The notes: generated by a model from the sequence alone, not told the origin. A stretch of 64,000 nucleotides of DNA from Microbacterium sp. SORGH_AS_0888 (GCF_030818905.1 NZ_JAUTAZ010000001.1:2232001-2296000); one strand, 5' to 3'. Positions 1 to 9,067 are shown, counted from the first letter of the stretch. A program made the numbers and translations.

Positions 1-2
1 AC

Positions 3-836
3 GATCCCGTCGCCGATGAGCGGTTCGCGCTCATCGCGTCCAACCCGCCGTTCGTGGTCACTCCGCGACGCGCGGGCGTGACGCGCTACGAGTACCGCGA
101 CGGGGGCCGCTCCGGCGACGCGCTCATGGCCGAGGTCGTGGCGGGGCTCGCGGGGCATCTCGCCCCCGGTGGACAGGCGCGCGTGCTCGGCAACTGGGAG
201 GGCGCCGCCGACCGCGTCGCCGGGTGGGCGTCCGGGGTGGGCACGTGGGTCGTCGAGCGGGAACGGATGGATCCGGCCGCCTACGCGCACCTGTGGATCC
301 GCGACGGCGGCACCCTGCCGGGAAGCGCGGAGTACGACGACCTCCTCGCCGCCTGGCTCGACGACTTCGAGGACCGAGGAGTGTCGGAGCTCGGGATGGG
401 GTGGGTCATCGTGACGGCATCGGACCCGGCACTGCGGCGCGTCGAGGCGGTGGGGCAGCAGGTCGGATCCGAGTGGCTCGGCGCCCACGTGGCCGCCGCG
501 CTCGCGGTGCACGAGGGGCTCGAGCGGATGGATGACGTCGCACTCGCGGCATCCGCGTGCCGGGTGGCGCCGGACGTCACCGAGGCCCGGCACCATGTGC
601 CCGGGGAGGAGGCGCCGTCGGTCATCGAGCTGCGCCAGGGCGGCGGGCTCGGGCGCACGGTCGCGGTCGATCCCGCGCTGGCGGCCGTCGTGGGCGCCTG
701 TGACGGCGACCTGCCGCTCGGGGCCCTCATCGACGCCGTGGCGGATCTGCTCGAGGTCGGTGCGGCCGAGCTCCGGGCGGACATCCTCCCGCGCGTGCGC
801 GAGCTGCTGTTCTGCGGCTTCCTCACGCTCGACTGA
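3..836 (+). CDS. SAM-dependent methyltransferase, C-terminal part (5' end outside window)
   Basis: The reading frame is open from the window edge. It contains NPPF near bases 45-56, the catalytic motif IV of class I SAM methyltransferases that modify an amide or exocyclic nitrogen (HemK/PrmC and RlmG type). The SAM-binding Rossmann half lies upstream of the window. About 260 residues follow the motif, including a C-terminal extension that resembles a winged-helix-like region in long actinobacterial methyltransferases. The substrate (rRNA, tRNA or protein) cannot be told from this part. The stop lies 60 bases before cca. Confidence 0.7.
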   Translation, partial: DPVADERFALIASNPPFVVTPRRAGVTRYEYRDGGRSGDALMAEVVAGLAGHLAPGGQARVLGNWEGAADRVAGWASGVGTWVVERERMDPAAYAHLWIRDGGTLPGSAEYDDLLAAWLDDFEDRGVSELGMGWVIVTASDPALRRVEAVGQQVGSEWLGAHVAAALAVHEGLERMDDVALAASACRVAPDVTEARHHVPGEEAPSVIELRQGGGLGRTVAVDPALAAVVGACDGDLPLGALIDAVADLLEVGAAELRADILPRVRELLFCGFLTLD

Positions 837-883
837 GCGGGGGCGTCCGTCGCCGCCGCTGATGTGCCCTCGCGCGGGCCGGA

Positions 884-889
884 TAGGCT
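884..889 (+). promoter_or_regulatory. -10 box TAGGCT for a leaderless cca transcript
   Basis: TAGGCT is followed by 7 bases and then GTG at 897, so the expected transcription start coincides with the start codon. There is no Shine-Dalgarno sequence in front of the GTG. The same spacing recurs at nine other genes in this window. Confidence 0.55.
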
Positions 890-896
890 CGAATCC

Positions 897-2327
897 GTGA
901 TCGACATGGCAGCGGGAGTGGCGCGACTGGGTGCGCTGGCGGCATCCCCCGTCGTCGAGACGCTCGGCCGGGCGTTCGCGGACGCAGGCCACGAGCTCGC
1001 GATCGTCGGCGGTCCCGTGCGTGACGCGCTGCGCGGCGTCGGCGCCCACGACCTCGACTTCACGACGGACGCGCGGCCCGACGACATCCTCGCGATCGTC
1101 ACGCCGATCAGCTCCACGCAGTGGGACATCGGACGCGCGTTCGGGACGATCGGCGCGCGTGTGCGCGGCGAACAGGTCGAGATCACGACGTACCGGGCCG
1201 ACAGCTACGACGGCGCGACGCGCAAGCCCACGGTCTCGTTCGGCGACAAGCTGGAAGAAGACCTGGTCAGAAGAGACTTCACCGTCAACTCCATGGCGCT
1301 GCGGATCCCCGGTCCGACCCTCGTCGACCCGACCGGCGGCGTCGAGGACCTCGTGCGGGGGGTGCTGCGCACCCCGGCCGAGCCCGCGATCAGCTTCGGC
1401 GACGACCCGCTGCGGATGCTGCGAGCCGCCCGGTTCGCCTCCCAGCTCGGGTTCGAGGTCGACCCGGATGCGCTCGCCGCCATGGCGGAGATGCGTGCGT
1501 CGCTGCGGATCGTGAGCCCGGAACGCGTGCAGGGCGAGCTCGTGCGACTGCTCGCGACCGATGATCCCGTGCGCGGACTCCGCCTGCTCGTGGAGACGGG
1601 ACTCATCGACGAGTTCCTTCCCGAGATCCCCGCACTCCGGCTCGAGGTCGACGAGCACCACCACCACAAGGACGTCTACGAGCACTCGCTGACGGTGGTC
1701 CGACAGGCGATCGAGCTCGAACAGCGCCGGAACCCGGGCGCCGAGCCCGACGTCGCGCTGCGGCTCGCGGCGCTGCTGCACGACATCGGCAAGCCGGCGA
1801 CCCGCCGCCTCGAGCCCGGGGGCGCCGTCACCTTCCACCACCACGACATCAAGGGTGCGCGGATGGCGCGCAAGCGCCTGCGCGAGCTGAGGTTCGATGC
1901 GGCCACGACGGATGCGGTCTGCCGCCTGATCGAGCTGCACCTGCGTTTCTTCGGCTATGCCGAGGGGGCGTGGACCGACTCGGCCGTGCGTCGATACGTG
2001 CGCGACGCCGGCGACGAGCTCGAGCGGCGGATGCACATCCTGACGCGGGCCGACGTCACGACGCGCAACAAGCGCAAGGCCGCCCGCCTCGCCGCCGCCT
2101 ACGACGACATCGAACGCCGGATCGCGGAGCTCGCCGAGCAGGAGCAGCTCGATGCGCTGCGGCCCGAGCTCGATGGCAACCGCATCCAGGAGATCCTCGG
2201 GATCCCGCCCGGGCGCGAGGTCGGCGAGGCCTACCGGTTCCTCATGGACCTGCGGCTGGACGAGGGTGTGATCGGCCCCGAGGCCGCCGAGGAGCGCCTG
2301 CGCGCCTGGTGGGCTGCGCGCTCCTGA
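897..2327 (+). CDS. cca: CCA tRNA nucleotidyltransferase
   Basis: The 476-residue product adds or repairs the 3' CCA of tRNAs. The N-terminal polymerase-beta-type nucleotidyltransferase domain shows GGPVRDALRG followed by DLDF (metal-binding aspartates) and the RRDFTVNSMA motif that follows in class II CCA enzymes. The C-terminal half carries an HD phosphohydrolase domain with LLHDIGKP and a following HHH segment. This architecture and length are usual for actinobacterial CCA-adding enzymes. GTG 897 is chosen because a -10 box sits 7 bases upstream, which implies a leaderless message; ATG 906 in the same frame is the alternative. It stands alone, between the methyltransferase and a GAF regulator. 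Confidence 0.93.
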   Translation: MIDMAAGVARLGALAASPVVETLGRAFADAGHELAIVGGPVRDALRGVGAHDLDFTTDARPDDILAIVTPISSTQWDIGRAFGTIGARVRGEQVEITTYRADSYDGATRKPTVSFGDKLEEDLVRRDFTVNSMALRIPGPTLVDPTGGVEDLVRGVLRTPAEPAISFGDDPLRMLRAARFASQLGFEVDPDALAAMAEMRASLRIVSPERVQGELVRLLATDDPVRGLRLLVETGLIDEFLPEIPALRLEVDEHHHHKDVYEHSLTVVRQAIELEQRRNPGAEPDVALRLAALLHDIGKPATRRLEPGGAVTFHHHDIKGARMARKRLRELRFDAATTDAVCRLIELHLRFFGYAEGAWTDSAVRRYVRDAGDELERRMHILTRADVTTRNKRKAARLAAAYDDIERRIAELAEQEQLDALRPELDGNRIQEILGIPPGREVGEAYRFLMDLRLDEGVIGPEAAEERLRAWWAARS

Positions 2328-2431
2328 CCGCGGCGGCGCATCGCCTCGACCGTGACGCGCGCCGGCCGCTGCCGGAGAGGACCGGGACGAGCGCTGCTCG
2401 CAGACCCCTGCCGGGAACCGTGCGCGGCACC

Positions 2432-2437
2432 TACACT
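2432..2437 (+). promoter_or_regulatory. -10 box TACACT for the GAF-domain regulator gene
   Basis: TACACT lies 36 bases upstream of ATG 2473. A good Shine-Dalgarno sequence (AGGAGG, about 2465-2470) separates it from the start, so this transcript would have a short leader. No clear -35 box is visible. Confidence 0.4.
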
Positions 2438-2472
2438 GGGCGTATCCTCGTGTCGGCGCCGATAGGAGGGCC

Positions 2473-3801
2473 ATGCCGTCATCGCCGTGGTCGTCATCGC
2501 GAGACGTTCCCGCCGCGGACTCGCGTCTCATGATCGAGCGCGCGCACGAGGAGTTCGTCCGCGGCAACGCCGACGACGCCCGTCTCGGCGATGTGCGCGG
2601 CGTCGTGCGCGACAGCTGGCGACGCTCGGTCGAGAGCCTCGTGGGCCCGGAGGGCCTCCCGCCCCTCGCGCTCACCCCGGAGCAGCTCGACCGGCTGCGC
2701 ACCGACCATCCGCTCGCCGGCACGATCGACATGATCCGGCAGCTGCTGATCCCCGGCGATCCCGCGGAGTCGGGGGTCGTCGTCGCCGTGGGGGACGCGT
2801 CCGGACGCCTCCTGTGGGTGGAGGGAGACCGCCGCGTCCGTTCGCTGACCGGCGCGATGGGGTTCGTGCCCGGCGCCGACTGGGCCGAGGAGGCCGTCGG
2901 CACCTCGGCGCCGGGAACCGCGCTCGCGCTCGACCGTTCCGTCCAGATCCGCGGTGCCGAGCACTTCAACCGACTCGTGCAGCCCTGGTCGTGCACGGCT
3001 GCCCCCGTGCACGATCCCGAGACCCGCCGGGTGCTCGGCGTCATCGACGTCACGGGCGGCGACCAGGCCGTCACCCCGCAGGCGCAGCTGCTCGTCGACG
3101 CCACGGCACGGGCTGTGGAGGGGGAGCTGCTGCTCGCGCGGCTGCGGGCCCGGGCCGAGGCCCCCGCCCGACCGCGCCGCGCGCGTCCGCCGAAGTCGGA
3201 GCCCCTCCACGCGACGCTGCGCGTGCTCGGCCGCGACCGCGCGCTCCTGCACGTCACGGCCGACGGCGCGGAGAGCGTCTCCGAGGTCAGCGCCCGCCAC
3301 GCGGAGCTGCTGCTCATGCTCGCGACGCATCGGCAGGGACTCTCCGCCGATCGACTGTGCGAGCTCGTGTACGGCGACGTCGACGCATCCGTCACCCTGC
3401 GCGCCGAGATGGTGCGGCTGCGGAAGGTGCTCGAGCGCCTCGCGCCGCCGCTCGTGCCGCAGTCCCGGCCGTATCGACTCGGCGCCGAGCTCGAGACGGA
3501 TGCGCATCAGGTGCTGTCGCTGCTCGACCGCGGAGCCCACCGCGTCGCGCTCGCCTCGTATCGTGGGGCCGTGCTGCCGGACTCGGTGGCCCCCGGGGTC
3601 GAGGACTTCCGCGGGACGGTGCGCGCGGCGCTGCGCGAGGCGCTCATGAGCGAGGGCAGCGTCGACGTCCTCCTCGCCTACGCGGACACCGAGGCGGGCG
3701 CCGAGGACGCCGAGCTGCTGCGGCTGTGCCTCGGGATGCTCCCGGCCCGTTCGCCGCGTCGGGCCGGCCTGGTCGCCCGCATCGAGCGCCTCGAGGCCTG
3801 A
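2473..3801 (+). CDS. GAF-domain transcriptional regulator with C-terminal winged-helix region
   Basis: The product has 442 residues. Residues ~40-210 form a GAF-type sensory domain of the kind seen in AcoR-like activators ([19 protein letters not shown], then [16 protein letters not shown]). Residues ~240-340 look like a SARP/OmpR-type winged helix ([11 protein letters not shown], then [15 protein letters not shown]), and the end is helical. No sigma54 AAA domain is present, so it is not a classical AcoR. It sits directly upstream of an aldehyde dehydrogenase and DUF779 gene in the same orientation and probably controls them in response to an alcohol or aldehyde (inference). The start is supported by AGGAGG. 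Confidence 0.75.
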   Translation: MPSSPWSSSRDVPAADSRLMIERAHEEFVRGNADDARLGDVRGVVRDSWRRSVESLVGPEGLPPLALTPEQLDRLRTDHPLAGTIDMIRQLLIPGDPAESGVVVAVGDASGRLLWVEGDRRVRSLTGAMGFVPGADWAEEAVGTSAPGTALALDRSVQIRGAEHFNRLVQPWSCTAAPVHDPETRRVLGVIDVTGGDQAVTPQAQLLVDATARAVEGELLLARLRARAEAPARPRRARPPKSEPLHATLRVLGRDRALLHVTADGAESVSEVSARHAELLLMLATHRQGLSADRLCELVYGDVDASVTLRAEMVRLRKVLERLAPPLVPQSRPYRLGAELETDAHQVLSLLDRGAHRVALASYRGAVLPDSVAPGVEDFRGTVRAALREALMSEGSVDVLLAYADTEAGAEDAELLRLCLGMLPARSPRRAGLVARIERLEA

Positions 3802-3812
3802 CCCCGCCTTTA

Positions 3813-3885
3813 CCGCGAGACCAGTCCTGCGCGCCGAGTCCGGTGGTTTTCCCGCCGGTCTCGGCGGCGCGGACTGGTCTCGCGG
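3813..3885. terminator. Large imperfect hairpin between the GAF regulator and the aldehyde dehydrogenase
   Basis: Perfect 15-base arms (CCGCGAGACCAGTCC at 3813-3827, its complement at 3871-3885) enclose a second, partly paired GCCGAG/CTCGGC stem. It begins 12 bases after the regulator stop codon. There is no T-run, so it may act as a terminator, an mRNA-stabilising element or a REP-like palindrome. Confidence 0.45.
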
Positions 3886-3989
3886 CGGGAGGGAGAGGGC
3901 GCAACGTGATGCAACCTGGGACGGCCTACCGTGACGGCATCCGATGCGGTGTTGGCGCCGCAGTCCATGGAACGTCGAAGGAGACTCAC

Positions 3990-5537
3990 ATGACCATCGT
4001 CGAAGAAGGCGTCTCGAGCGTCTACGCCGCCCCGGGCCAGCGCGGCTCCGTCGCCGAGTACCGCCCCCGCTACGGCCACTACATCGGCGGCGAGTTCGTC
4101 GAGCCCATCAAGGGGCAGTACTTCGAGAACATCACGCCCGTCACCGGCAAGCCCTTCACCGAGGTCGGACGCGGCACCGTGGAGGACATCGACCGCGCCG
4201 TCGACGTCGCCTGGAAGGCGTTCGAGTCGTGGAAGCGGACGACGCCCGCCGAGCGCGCCGTGATCCTCAACAAGATCGCTGACCGGATCGAGCAGAACCT
4301 CGAGAAGATCGCCGTCGCCGAGACCTGGGAGAACGGCAAGCCCGTTCGCGAGACCCTGGCAGCCGACATCCCCCTCGCCGTGGACCACTTCCGCTACTTC
4401 GCCGGCGTCCTGCGCGCCCAGGAGGGCACGCTCAGCCAGATCGACGAGGACACCGTCGCCTACCACTTCCACGAGCCGCTGGGCGTGGTCGGCCAGATCA
4501 TCCCGTGGAACTTCCCGCTGCTGATGGCGACGTGGAAGCTCGCACCCGCGCTCGCCGCCGGCAACTGCGTCGTCCTCAAGCCCGCCGAGCAGACCCCGGC
4601 GTCCATCCTGTTCCTGTTCGACATCATCGGCGACCTGCTGCCGGCCGGTGTCGTGAACATCGTCAACGGGTTCGGGATCGAGGCGGGTGCGCCGCTCGCG
4701 CAGCACAAGCGCATCCGCAAGGTCGCCTTCACGGGTGAGACCACGACGGGCCGGCTCATCATGCAGTACGCCTCGCAGAACCTCATCCCGGTGACGCTGG
4801 AGCTCGGCGGCAAGAGCGCGAACATCTTCTTCGAGGATGTCGCCCGCCAGCGCGACGCGTACTACGACAAGGCGCTCGAGGGCTTCTCGTTCTTCGCGCT
4901 CAACCAGGGCGAGGTGTGCACCTGCCCGAGCCGCGCGCTCATCCAGAGCTCGATCTACGACCAGTTCCTCGGTGACGGTCTCGAGCGCGTCGGCAAGATC
5001 GTGCAGGGCAACCCGCTCGACCCCGCCACGATGATCGGGGCGCAGGCCTCGAACGATCAGCTCGAGAAGATCCTCAGCTACATCGAGATCGGCAAGGCCG
5101 AGGGCGCCAAGCTCCTCGCGGGCGGCGAGCGGGTGGACCTCGGCGGCGAGCTGAGCGGCGGGTACTACGTCGCGCCCACCGTGTTCGAGGGCCAGAACTC
5201 GATGCGCATCTTCCAGGAGGAGATCTTCGGTCCGGTCGTCTCGGTGACGAGCTTCGAGGACTTCGACGGCGCCATCGAGACGGCGAACGACACGCTGTAC
5301 GGCCTCGGCGCCGGGGTGTGGAGCCGCTCCGCCGACACGATGTACCGCGCGGGCCGCGCGATCGAAGCGGGTCGGGTCTGGACCAACACCTACCACCAGT
5401 ACCCGGCGCACGCGGCGTTCGGCGGGTACAAGCAGTCCGGCATCGGTCGCGAGAACCACCTGAAGATGCTCGACCACTACCAGCAGACGAAGAACCTGCT
5501 GGTCTCGTACGCCGAGGGATCGATGGGCTTCTTCTGA
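3990..5537 (+). CDS. NAD-dependent aldehyde dehydrogenase (acetaldehyde/ExaC type)
   Basis: This 515-residue enzyme oxidises an aldehyde to the acid in the cytoplasm. Family hallmarks are all visible: PWNFP and KPAEQTP in the coenzyme domain, general-base Glu271 in LELGGKS, catalytic Cys310 in [11 protein letters not shown], and EEIFGPV near the C-terminus. The N-terminus and the following DUF779 gene resemble the group of acetaldehyde/chloroacetaldehyde dehydrogenases in actinobacteria. ATG 3990 is preceded by GAAGGAG at a good distance; the frame extends upstream but only as low-complexity read-through. The upstream GAF protein is the likely regulator. Confidence 0.93.
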   Translation: MTIVEEGVSSVYAAPGQRGSVAEYRPRYGHYIGGEFVEPIKGQYFENITPVTGKPFTEVGRGTVEDIDRAVDVAWKAFESWKRTTPAERAVILNKIADRIEQNLEKIAVAETWENGKPVRETLAADIPLAVDHFRYFAGVLRAQEGTLSQIDEDTVAYHFHEPLGVVGQIIPWNFPLLMATWKLAPALAAGNCVVLKPAEQTPASILFLFDIIGDLLPAGVVNIVNGFGIEAGAPLAQHKRIRKVAFTGETTTGRLIMQYASQNLIPVTLELGGKSANIFFEDVARQRDAYYDKALEGFSFFALNQGEVCTCPSRALIQSSIYDQFLGDGLERVGKIVQGNPLDPATMIGAQASNDQLEKILSYIEIGKAEGAKLLAGGERVDLGGELSGGYYVAPTVFEGQNSMRIFQEEIFGPVVSVTSFEDFDGAIETANDTLYGLGAGVWSRSADTMYRAGRAIEAGRVWTNTYHQYPAHAAFGGYKQSGIGRENHLKMLDHYQQTKNLLVSYAEGSMGFF

Positions 5538-5558
5538 GCCGCATCCCCTTCCCCACCA

Positions 5559-5661
5559 TGTCCCACTTTGGACCGCTCGCGCAGGGGCTGAGCGGTCCAA
5601 AGTGGGACACCAGGCGGTCGAAAGTGGGACATCAAGAAGAGGGACGTCGGAAAGTGGGACA
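5559..5661. repeat. TGTCCCACTTT palindrome with two extra half-copies
   Basis: Perfect 20-bp inverted arms occupy 5559-5578 and 5590-5609 around an 11-base loop, starting 21 bases after the aldehyde dehydrogenase stop. Two further copies of AAAGTGGGACA follow at about 5621-5631 and 5651-5661, just ahead of the DUF779 start. The palindrome can act as a terminator, but the extra half-sites suggest a repetitive element or a protein-binding array. Confidence 0.6.
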
Positions 5662-5685
5662 CGGAGGAGAGGGGAGGGAGCCGCG

Positions 5686-6072
5686 GTGAGCGTCGATACG
5701 TATCAGCGGGTGGATCTGACGGATGCGGCGGCCGACCTGTTGCGCGAGCTGACGGCGCAGCACGGCCCGCTGATGTTCCACCAGTCGGGGGGATGCTGCG
5801 ACGGCAGCGCGCCGATGTGTTATCCGGTGGGCATGTTCCTCACGGGTCCCAGCGACGTGAAACTCGGCGAGCTCGAGGTGCCGGGCCTGGACAACATCGA
5901 GGTGTTCATGTCGGAGTCCCAGTTCGAGTACTGGAAGTACACGCACCTCACGATCGATGTCGTCCCCGGGCGGGGGGCCGGGTTCAGCGTCGAGGGTCCG
6001 ACGGGCAAACGGTTCCTCATCCGCTCCCGGATGCTGGATGAGGCAGAGCTCGCCTTCTTCCGCCTGCGCTGA
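5686..6072 (+). CDS. DUF779 domain-containing protein
   Basis: A 128-residue protein of the DUF779 family, which is usually encoded beside aldehyde dehydrogenases, as it is here. The conserved HQSGGCCDGSAPMC segment (residues ~27-40) with a CC pair and a third cysteine looks like a metal or redox site. The remainder contains EYWKYTHLTIDVVPG and a FLIRSR end. The biochemical role is not established; partnership with the aldehyde dehydrogenase is inferred from linkage. GTG 5686 is chosen because a purine-rich GGAGAGGGGAGGGAG lies just upstream. Confidence 0.85.
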   Translation: MSVDTYQRVDLTDAAADLLRELTAQHGPLMFHQSGGCCDGSAPMCYPVGMFLTGPSDVKLGELEVPGLDNIEVFMSESQFEYWKYTHLTIDVVPGRGAGFSVEGPTGKRFLIRSRMLDEAELAFFRLR

Positions 6073-6094
6073 CTGCCTCGGACCGCGCCGGTGT

Positions 6095-7228
6095 TCAGGG
6101 TGCGGCGGGGAGCACGACATCGAGCCGGAAGCCGCCGTCGGCGCGGGCGGCGCGCACCGCCCCGCCGTGCGCCTCGACGATTCCCTGCACGATGGCCAGC
6201 CCCAGTCCCGCGCCGGACGAGACCCCCGGTGCGGCGTGGGCGCGCGCCGTGTCCGCGCGCCATCCCGCCTCGAACATCCGACCGAGATCCTCGGTGGCGA
6301 CGCCGGGACCCGAGTCCCAGACCGACACCACGATCCGGTCGCCGTCCTCCCGCAGGGTGGACACGAGGATCTCCGAGCCCTCCGGGGCGTGTTGCACGCT
6401 GTTGGACAGCAGGTTCGACACGACGCGTGACAGTTCGCGCGGGTCGGCGATGAGCATCACGTCGCCGACCCCGGAGCGGCTGATGCGGATGCCGCGTGCG
6501 GCCGCGATCGGCTGCATCTCCGAGACGGTGTCCGAGATGAGGTCCATGAGCACGACCGGCTCCTTCTGCAGGCGCAGCGTGCCGCTCTGGATCTTGGAGA
6601 GCTCGAAGAGCCCATCGACCATGCGTCCGACCAGGTCCGTCTGCACGCGGATCTGGCGCAGGTAGGCCAGGTCGGCATCCTCGCCGCGCTGCTCCAGCGC
6701 CTCGGCCAACGCGTGGATCCCGGCCAGCGGCGTGCGCAGATCGTGGGAGATCCACGCGACGAGTTGGCGCCGGGACGCGTCGAGCCGTTCGACCTCCGCG
6801 CGCGCGGCGGCGAGCCGCTCGCTGGAGCGGGCGATCTCCGCGGACAGCTCGCGCAGCTCGCGGGAGCTGTCCGCACCGGGGCGCACGATCTCACCGTCAC
6901 CGATGCGCCGCGCGGCCGTGCCGAGCATCGCCACGGTCCGTCGCAGGGAACGGACGAGGATCCATCCGCCGACGGCGCCGAACGCGGCGGCGATGCCGAG
7001 AACCCAGAGCAGGACGGTGAGATCGTGCGCCGAGAGGTACATCTCCAAGGAGATGGCGAGCGTCGAGCCGGCCACGGACGAGAGGACGGCGGCGATGATG
7101 ATGCCCACGTGCACGGCCAGCGACCGCGCCCGCGCCAGCCGCAGCAGGAGCAGCGCGATCCCCATCGCGAGGGCGGTGCACACGAGCGCGGTGACGGCGA
7201 TGACCGAGAGGTCTGCGAGGGCGATCAT
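6095..7228 (-). CDS. Two-component sensor histidine kinase
   Basis: A 377-residue membrane kinase. Two N-terminal hydrophobic segments (residues ~5-25 and ~45-65, with a third around 80-95) anchor it, followed by a HAMP-like linker. The HisKA box is AWISHDLRTPLAG, with the phospho-accepting His. The ATPase domain shows an N box (SRVVSNLLSNSVQHA), a G1 box (WDSGPGV) and a G2 box (GAGLGLAIVQGIVEAHGG). The start ATG overlaps the stop of the response regulator gene by 4 bases, so the pair is translationally coupled. The extracytoplasmic loop is short, so the signal is probably sensed in or near the membrane. Confidence 0.9.
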   Translation of the reverse strand: MIALADLSVIAVTALVCTALAMGIALLLLRLARARSLAVHVGIIIAAVLSSVAGSTLAISLEMYLSAHDLTVLLWVLGIAAAFGAVGGWILVRSLRRTVAMLGTAARRIGDGEIVRPGADSSRELRELSAEIARSSERLAAARAEVERLDASRRQLVAWISHDLRTPLAGIHALAEALEQRGEDADLAYLRQIRVQTDLVGRMVDGLFELSKIQSGTLRLQKEPVVLMDLISDTVSEMQPIAAARGIRISRSGVGDVMLIADPRELSRVVSNLLSNSVQHAPEGSEILVSTLREDGDRIVVSVWDSGPGVATEDLGRMFEAGWRADTARAHAAPGVSSGAGLGLAIVQGIVEAHGGAVRAARADGGFRLDVVLPAAP

Positions 7229-7953
7229 GGCGCTGTCCCTCCCACGCGGAACAGGTAGCCGCGGCCCCACTCGGTGAGCAGGAACTCCGGAAGGGCGGGG
7301 TCGCGCTCGATCTTCTCGCGGAGGCGGCGCACGTGGACCGTCACCGTCGAGGCGTCTCCGCTCGACCAGCCCCACACGTCCCGCAGGATCTCATCGCGCG
7401 CGACGACTCGGCCGGGGTTCTTGAGGAAGAACAGGAGGAGCTCGTACTCGCGCCCGCTCAACACGATCTCGCGGCCGTCGCGCGTGATGCGGCGGACGGC
7501 GGGGTCGATACGGAACGGCCCGACGGCGAAGGGGGTCAGGGGAGACTGCGCCGTGCGTCCGCGGCGCAGGTGCGTCTCGACCCGCAGTTCGAGCTCACGC
7601 AGCGCGAACGGCTTGGCGAGGTAGTCGTCGGCGCCCCGCTCCAATCCGTCGACGCGATCGCCGGCACTGCCGAGCGCGGTCAGCATGATCACCGGGATGT
7701 CGCTGCGCCGTCGGATGTCGCGCAGCAGCTCGTCGCCCGGCATCCCCGGCAGCATCCGGTCGAGGATCACGAGGTCCGGTGCGAACGAGGCCAGCGCCTG
7801 CCGGGCCGTCGCACCGTCCGCGAAGTCGCGCACGTCGTAGCCGCGCCCGCGCAGATAGTCGACGACGACGGTGCGCACCGTGCGGTCGTCCTCGACGACG
7901 GCGATCATGCCGCCCGCGCCGCGGGACGCCGTCGAAGCGTCGCGTATGTCCAT
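7225..7953 (-). CDS. OmpR-family response regulator
   Basis: The 242-residue partner of the adjacent kinase. The receiver domain shows the acidic pair in VVEDD, phospho-acceptor Asp in LVILDRMLPG, the conserved Thr in MLTALG, and Lys in DYLAKPF. The C-terminal winged helix shows LSGREYELLLFFLKNPGRVV and TVHVRRLREKIE, ending GRGYLFRV. The start could be 7953 or the internal ATG 7908, which leads directly into MIAVVEDD. It is divergent from the DM13 lipoprotein gene; two direct repeats in the shared upstream region are candidate binding sites. Confidence 0.9.
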   Translation of the reverse strand: MDIRDASTASRGAGGMIAVVEDDRTVRTVVVDYLRGRGYDVRDFADGATARQALASFAPDLVILDRMLPGMPGDELLRDIRRRSDIPVIMLTALGSAGDRVDGLERGADDYLAKPFALRELELRVETHLRRGRTAQSPLTPFAVGPFRIDPAVRRITRDGREIVLSGREYELLLFFLKNPGRVVARDEILRDVWGWSSGDASTVTVHVRRLREKIERDPALPEFLLTEWGRGYLFRVGGTAP

Positions 7954-7994
7954 GTCGCAACCCAACCACCAGCCGGGGCGTCCGGTCGAGCTTC

Positions 7995-8049
7995 TTACGG
8001 TTCCGAAACCTTCGCTCTTGCGCCGGGTCGACGCGCTTAGCGTTCCGAA
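7995..8049 (+). promoter_or_regulatory. Two direct repeats TTACGGTTCCGAA / TTAGCGTTCCGAA
   Basis: The repeats lie at 7995-8007 and 8037-8049, 42 bp apart (four helical turns), in the divergent region between the response regulator gene and the DM13 lipoprotein gene. OmpR-family regulators bind direct repeats, so these are candidate operator sites for the neighbouring regulator (inference). Confidence 0.4.
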
Positions 8050-8091
8050 GTGCCCGGGCATTCGACCCGGCGATCGACGAAGGACACCACT

Positions 8092-8550
8092 ATGAAGAAG
8101 ATCCGCACCACGTCCGCTGCAGCCGCACTCACTCTCCTCCTGGCGCTTCCTCTGGCCGCCTGCTCGTCCGTGTCGGGCACGGCCGGCGCGGCGTCCCCCG
8201 TTGCCACGACTCCAATGGCGCAGGCGACGGGGAGCACGCCCGCGATGGCGGATCGCACCGGGACGTTCTCGGGACGCAACGGCAAGTCCGTGGCCGGGAC
8301 CGTGACCGTGAGCGACGGAAAGCTCGTGCTCTCGGGCTTCTCGTCCGATGAGGGACCGGACCTGCACGTCTACCTCGCCAACGGGACCGATGAGGCGGCG
8401 GTGGGCGCGGGCCGGGCGCTGGGGGTCGTCTCGTTCTCGGCATCGGATCAGGCCTTCTCCCTGTCGGGGGTCGACGTGTCGATGTACACCGATGTCGTCA
8501 TCCACTGCGACAAGGCGAACGCCGTCTTCGGCGCCGCGGCGCTGTCCTGA
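8092..8550 (+). CDS. DM13-domain lipoprotein
   Basis: A 152-residue secreted protein with a lipoprotein signal (LLLALPLAACSS, modified Cys at ~24) and a low-complexity A/T/P linker. The DM13 domain spans about residues 60-150 (GTFSGRNGKSVAGTVTV, then GPDLHVYLANG, ending VVIHCDKANAVFGAAAL). DM13 domains are proposed to carry redox groups. Its stop overlaps the start of a DoxX-like membrane protein, so the two form an operon, probably controlled by the divergent two-component system. Confidence 0.88.
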   Translation: MKKIRTTSAAAALTLLLALPLAACSSVSGTAGAASPVATTPMAQATGSTPAMADRTGTFSGRNGKSVAGTVTVSDGKLVLSGFSSDEGPDLHVYLANGTDEAAVGAGRALGVVSFSASDQAFSLSGVDVSMYTDVVIHCDKANAVFGAAALS

Positions 8551-9035
8551 TGGACACCGACCGGCGTCGCCGGATCCGTGCGGCACCGATCGTGCTCGGT
8601 GCCGCACGGCTCGCGCTCGGCATCCTGTGGCTCGAGGAGGGGATCACGAAGTACCGGGCCGGGTTCGGCGCCGCGGACATCGGGTTCATCGTCTCCAATG
8701 CGGCGCAGAATCCGCGCATCCCCGGCTACTTCGCCCTCTTCGGATCGCAGGTGATGGCGCCGCTGGAACCCCTGTTCGGCGTGGGGATCCCGCTCCTGGA
8801 GACCGCGCTCGGCGTGCTCCTGGTCCTCGGGATCCTGACGCGGCCGGCCGCGATCGTCTCGATCGGCACCCTCCTGCTCTACTGGAGCAGCGATCAGCTC
8901 ATCACCCAGTACCCGGTGATGGCGGCGCTCTCGGTCGCCGTGCTCGCGGCGTCCGGCGCTGCGGGCCGGCTCGGGTTGACCTCGATGCTGCTCCGCGTGC
9001 GTCCCGTGCGTCCGGCGCTGCGCCCTTGGCTCTGA
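8550..9035 (+). CDS. DoxX-like integral membrane protein
   Basis: A 161-residue protein with four predicted membrane segments. An early helix carries GILWLEEGITKY, and later segments include PLLETALGVLLVLGILTRPAAIVSIG, the pattern of DoxX/SURF4-like proteins. The start codon shares one base with the stop of the DM13 lipoprotein gene, so the products probably work together at the membrane, perhaps in thiol or quinone redox chemistry (inference). No catalytic motif is visible. Confidence 0.78.
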   Translation: MDTDRRRRIRAAPIVLGAARLALGILWLEEGITKYRAGFGAADIGFIVSNAAQNPRIPGYFALFGSQVMAPLEPLFGVGIPLLETALGVLLVLGILTRPAAIVSIGTLLLYWSSDQLITQYPVMAALSVAVLAASGAAGRLGLTSMLLRVRPVRPALRPWL

Positions 9036-9054
9036 AGCCCGCTCCGGCGACGAA

Positions 9055-9060
9055 TACGCT
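9055..9060 (+). promoter_or_regulatory. -10 box TACGCT for the leaderless cupin gene
   Basis: TACGCT is followed by 7 bases and ATG 9068. This implies that transcription starts at the start codon. Confidence 0.5.
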
Positions 9061-9067
9061 GGGCGGC

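Noticed and set aside
281..1186. Minus-strand gene across the methyltransferase/cca junction
   Set aside because: The translation is Ser/Ala/Arg-rich with no family features and overlaps two well-supported genes; it is a GC-driven shadow frame.
2487..5537. A single 1016-codon open frame covering the GAF regulator and the aldehyde dehydrogenase
   Set aside because: The first half is Arg/Ala/Pro-rich read-through antisense in character to no family and overlaps the real regulator gene; the dehydrogenase starts at 3990 with its own Shine-Dalgarno sequence.
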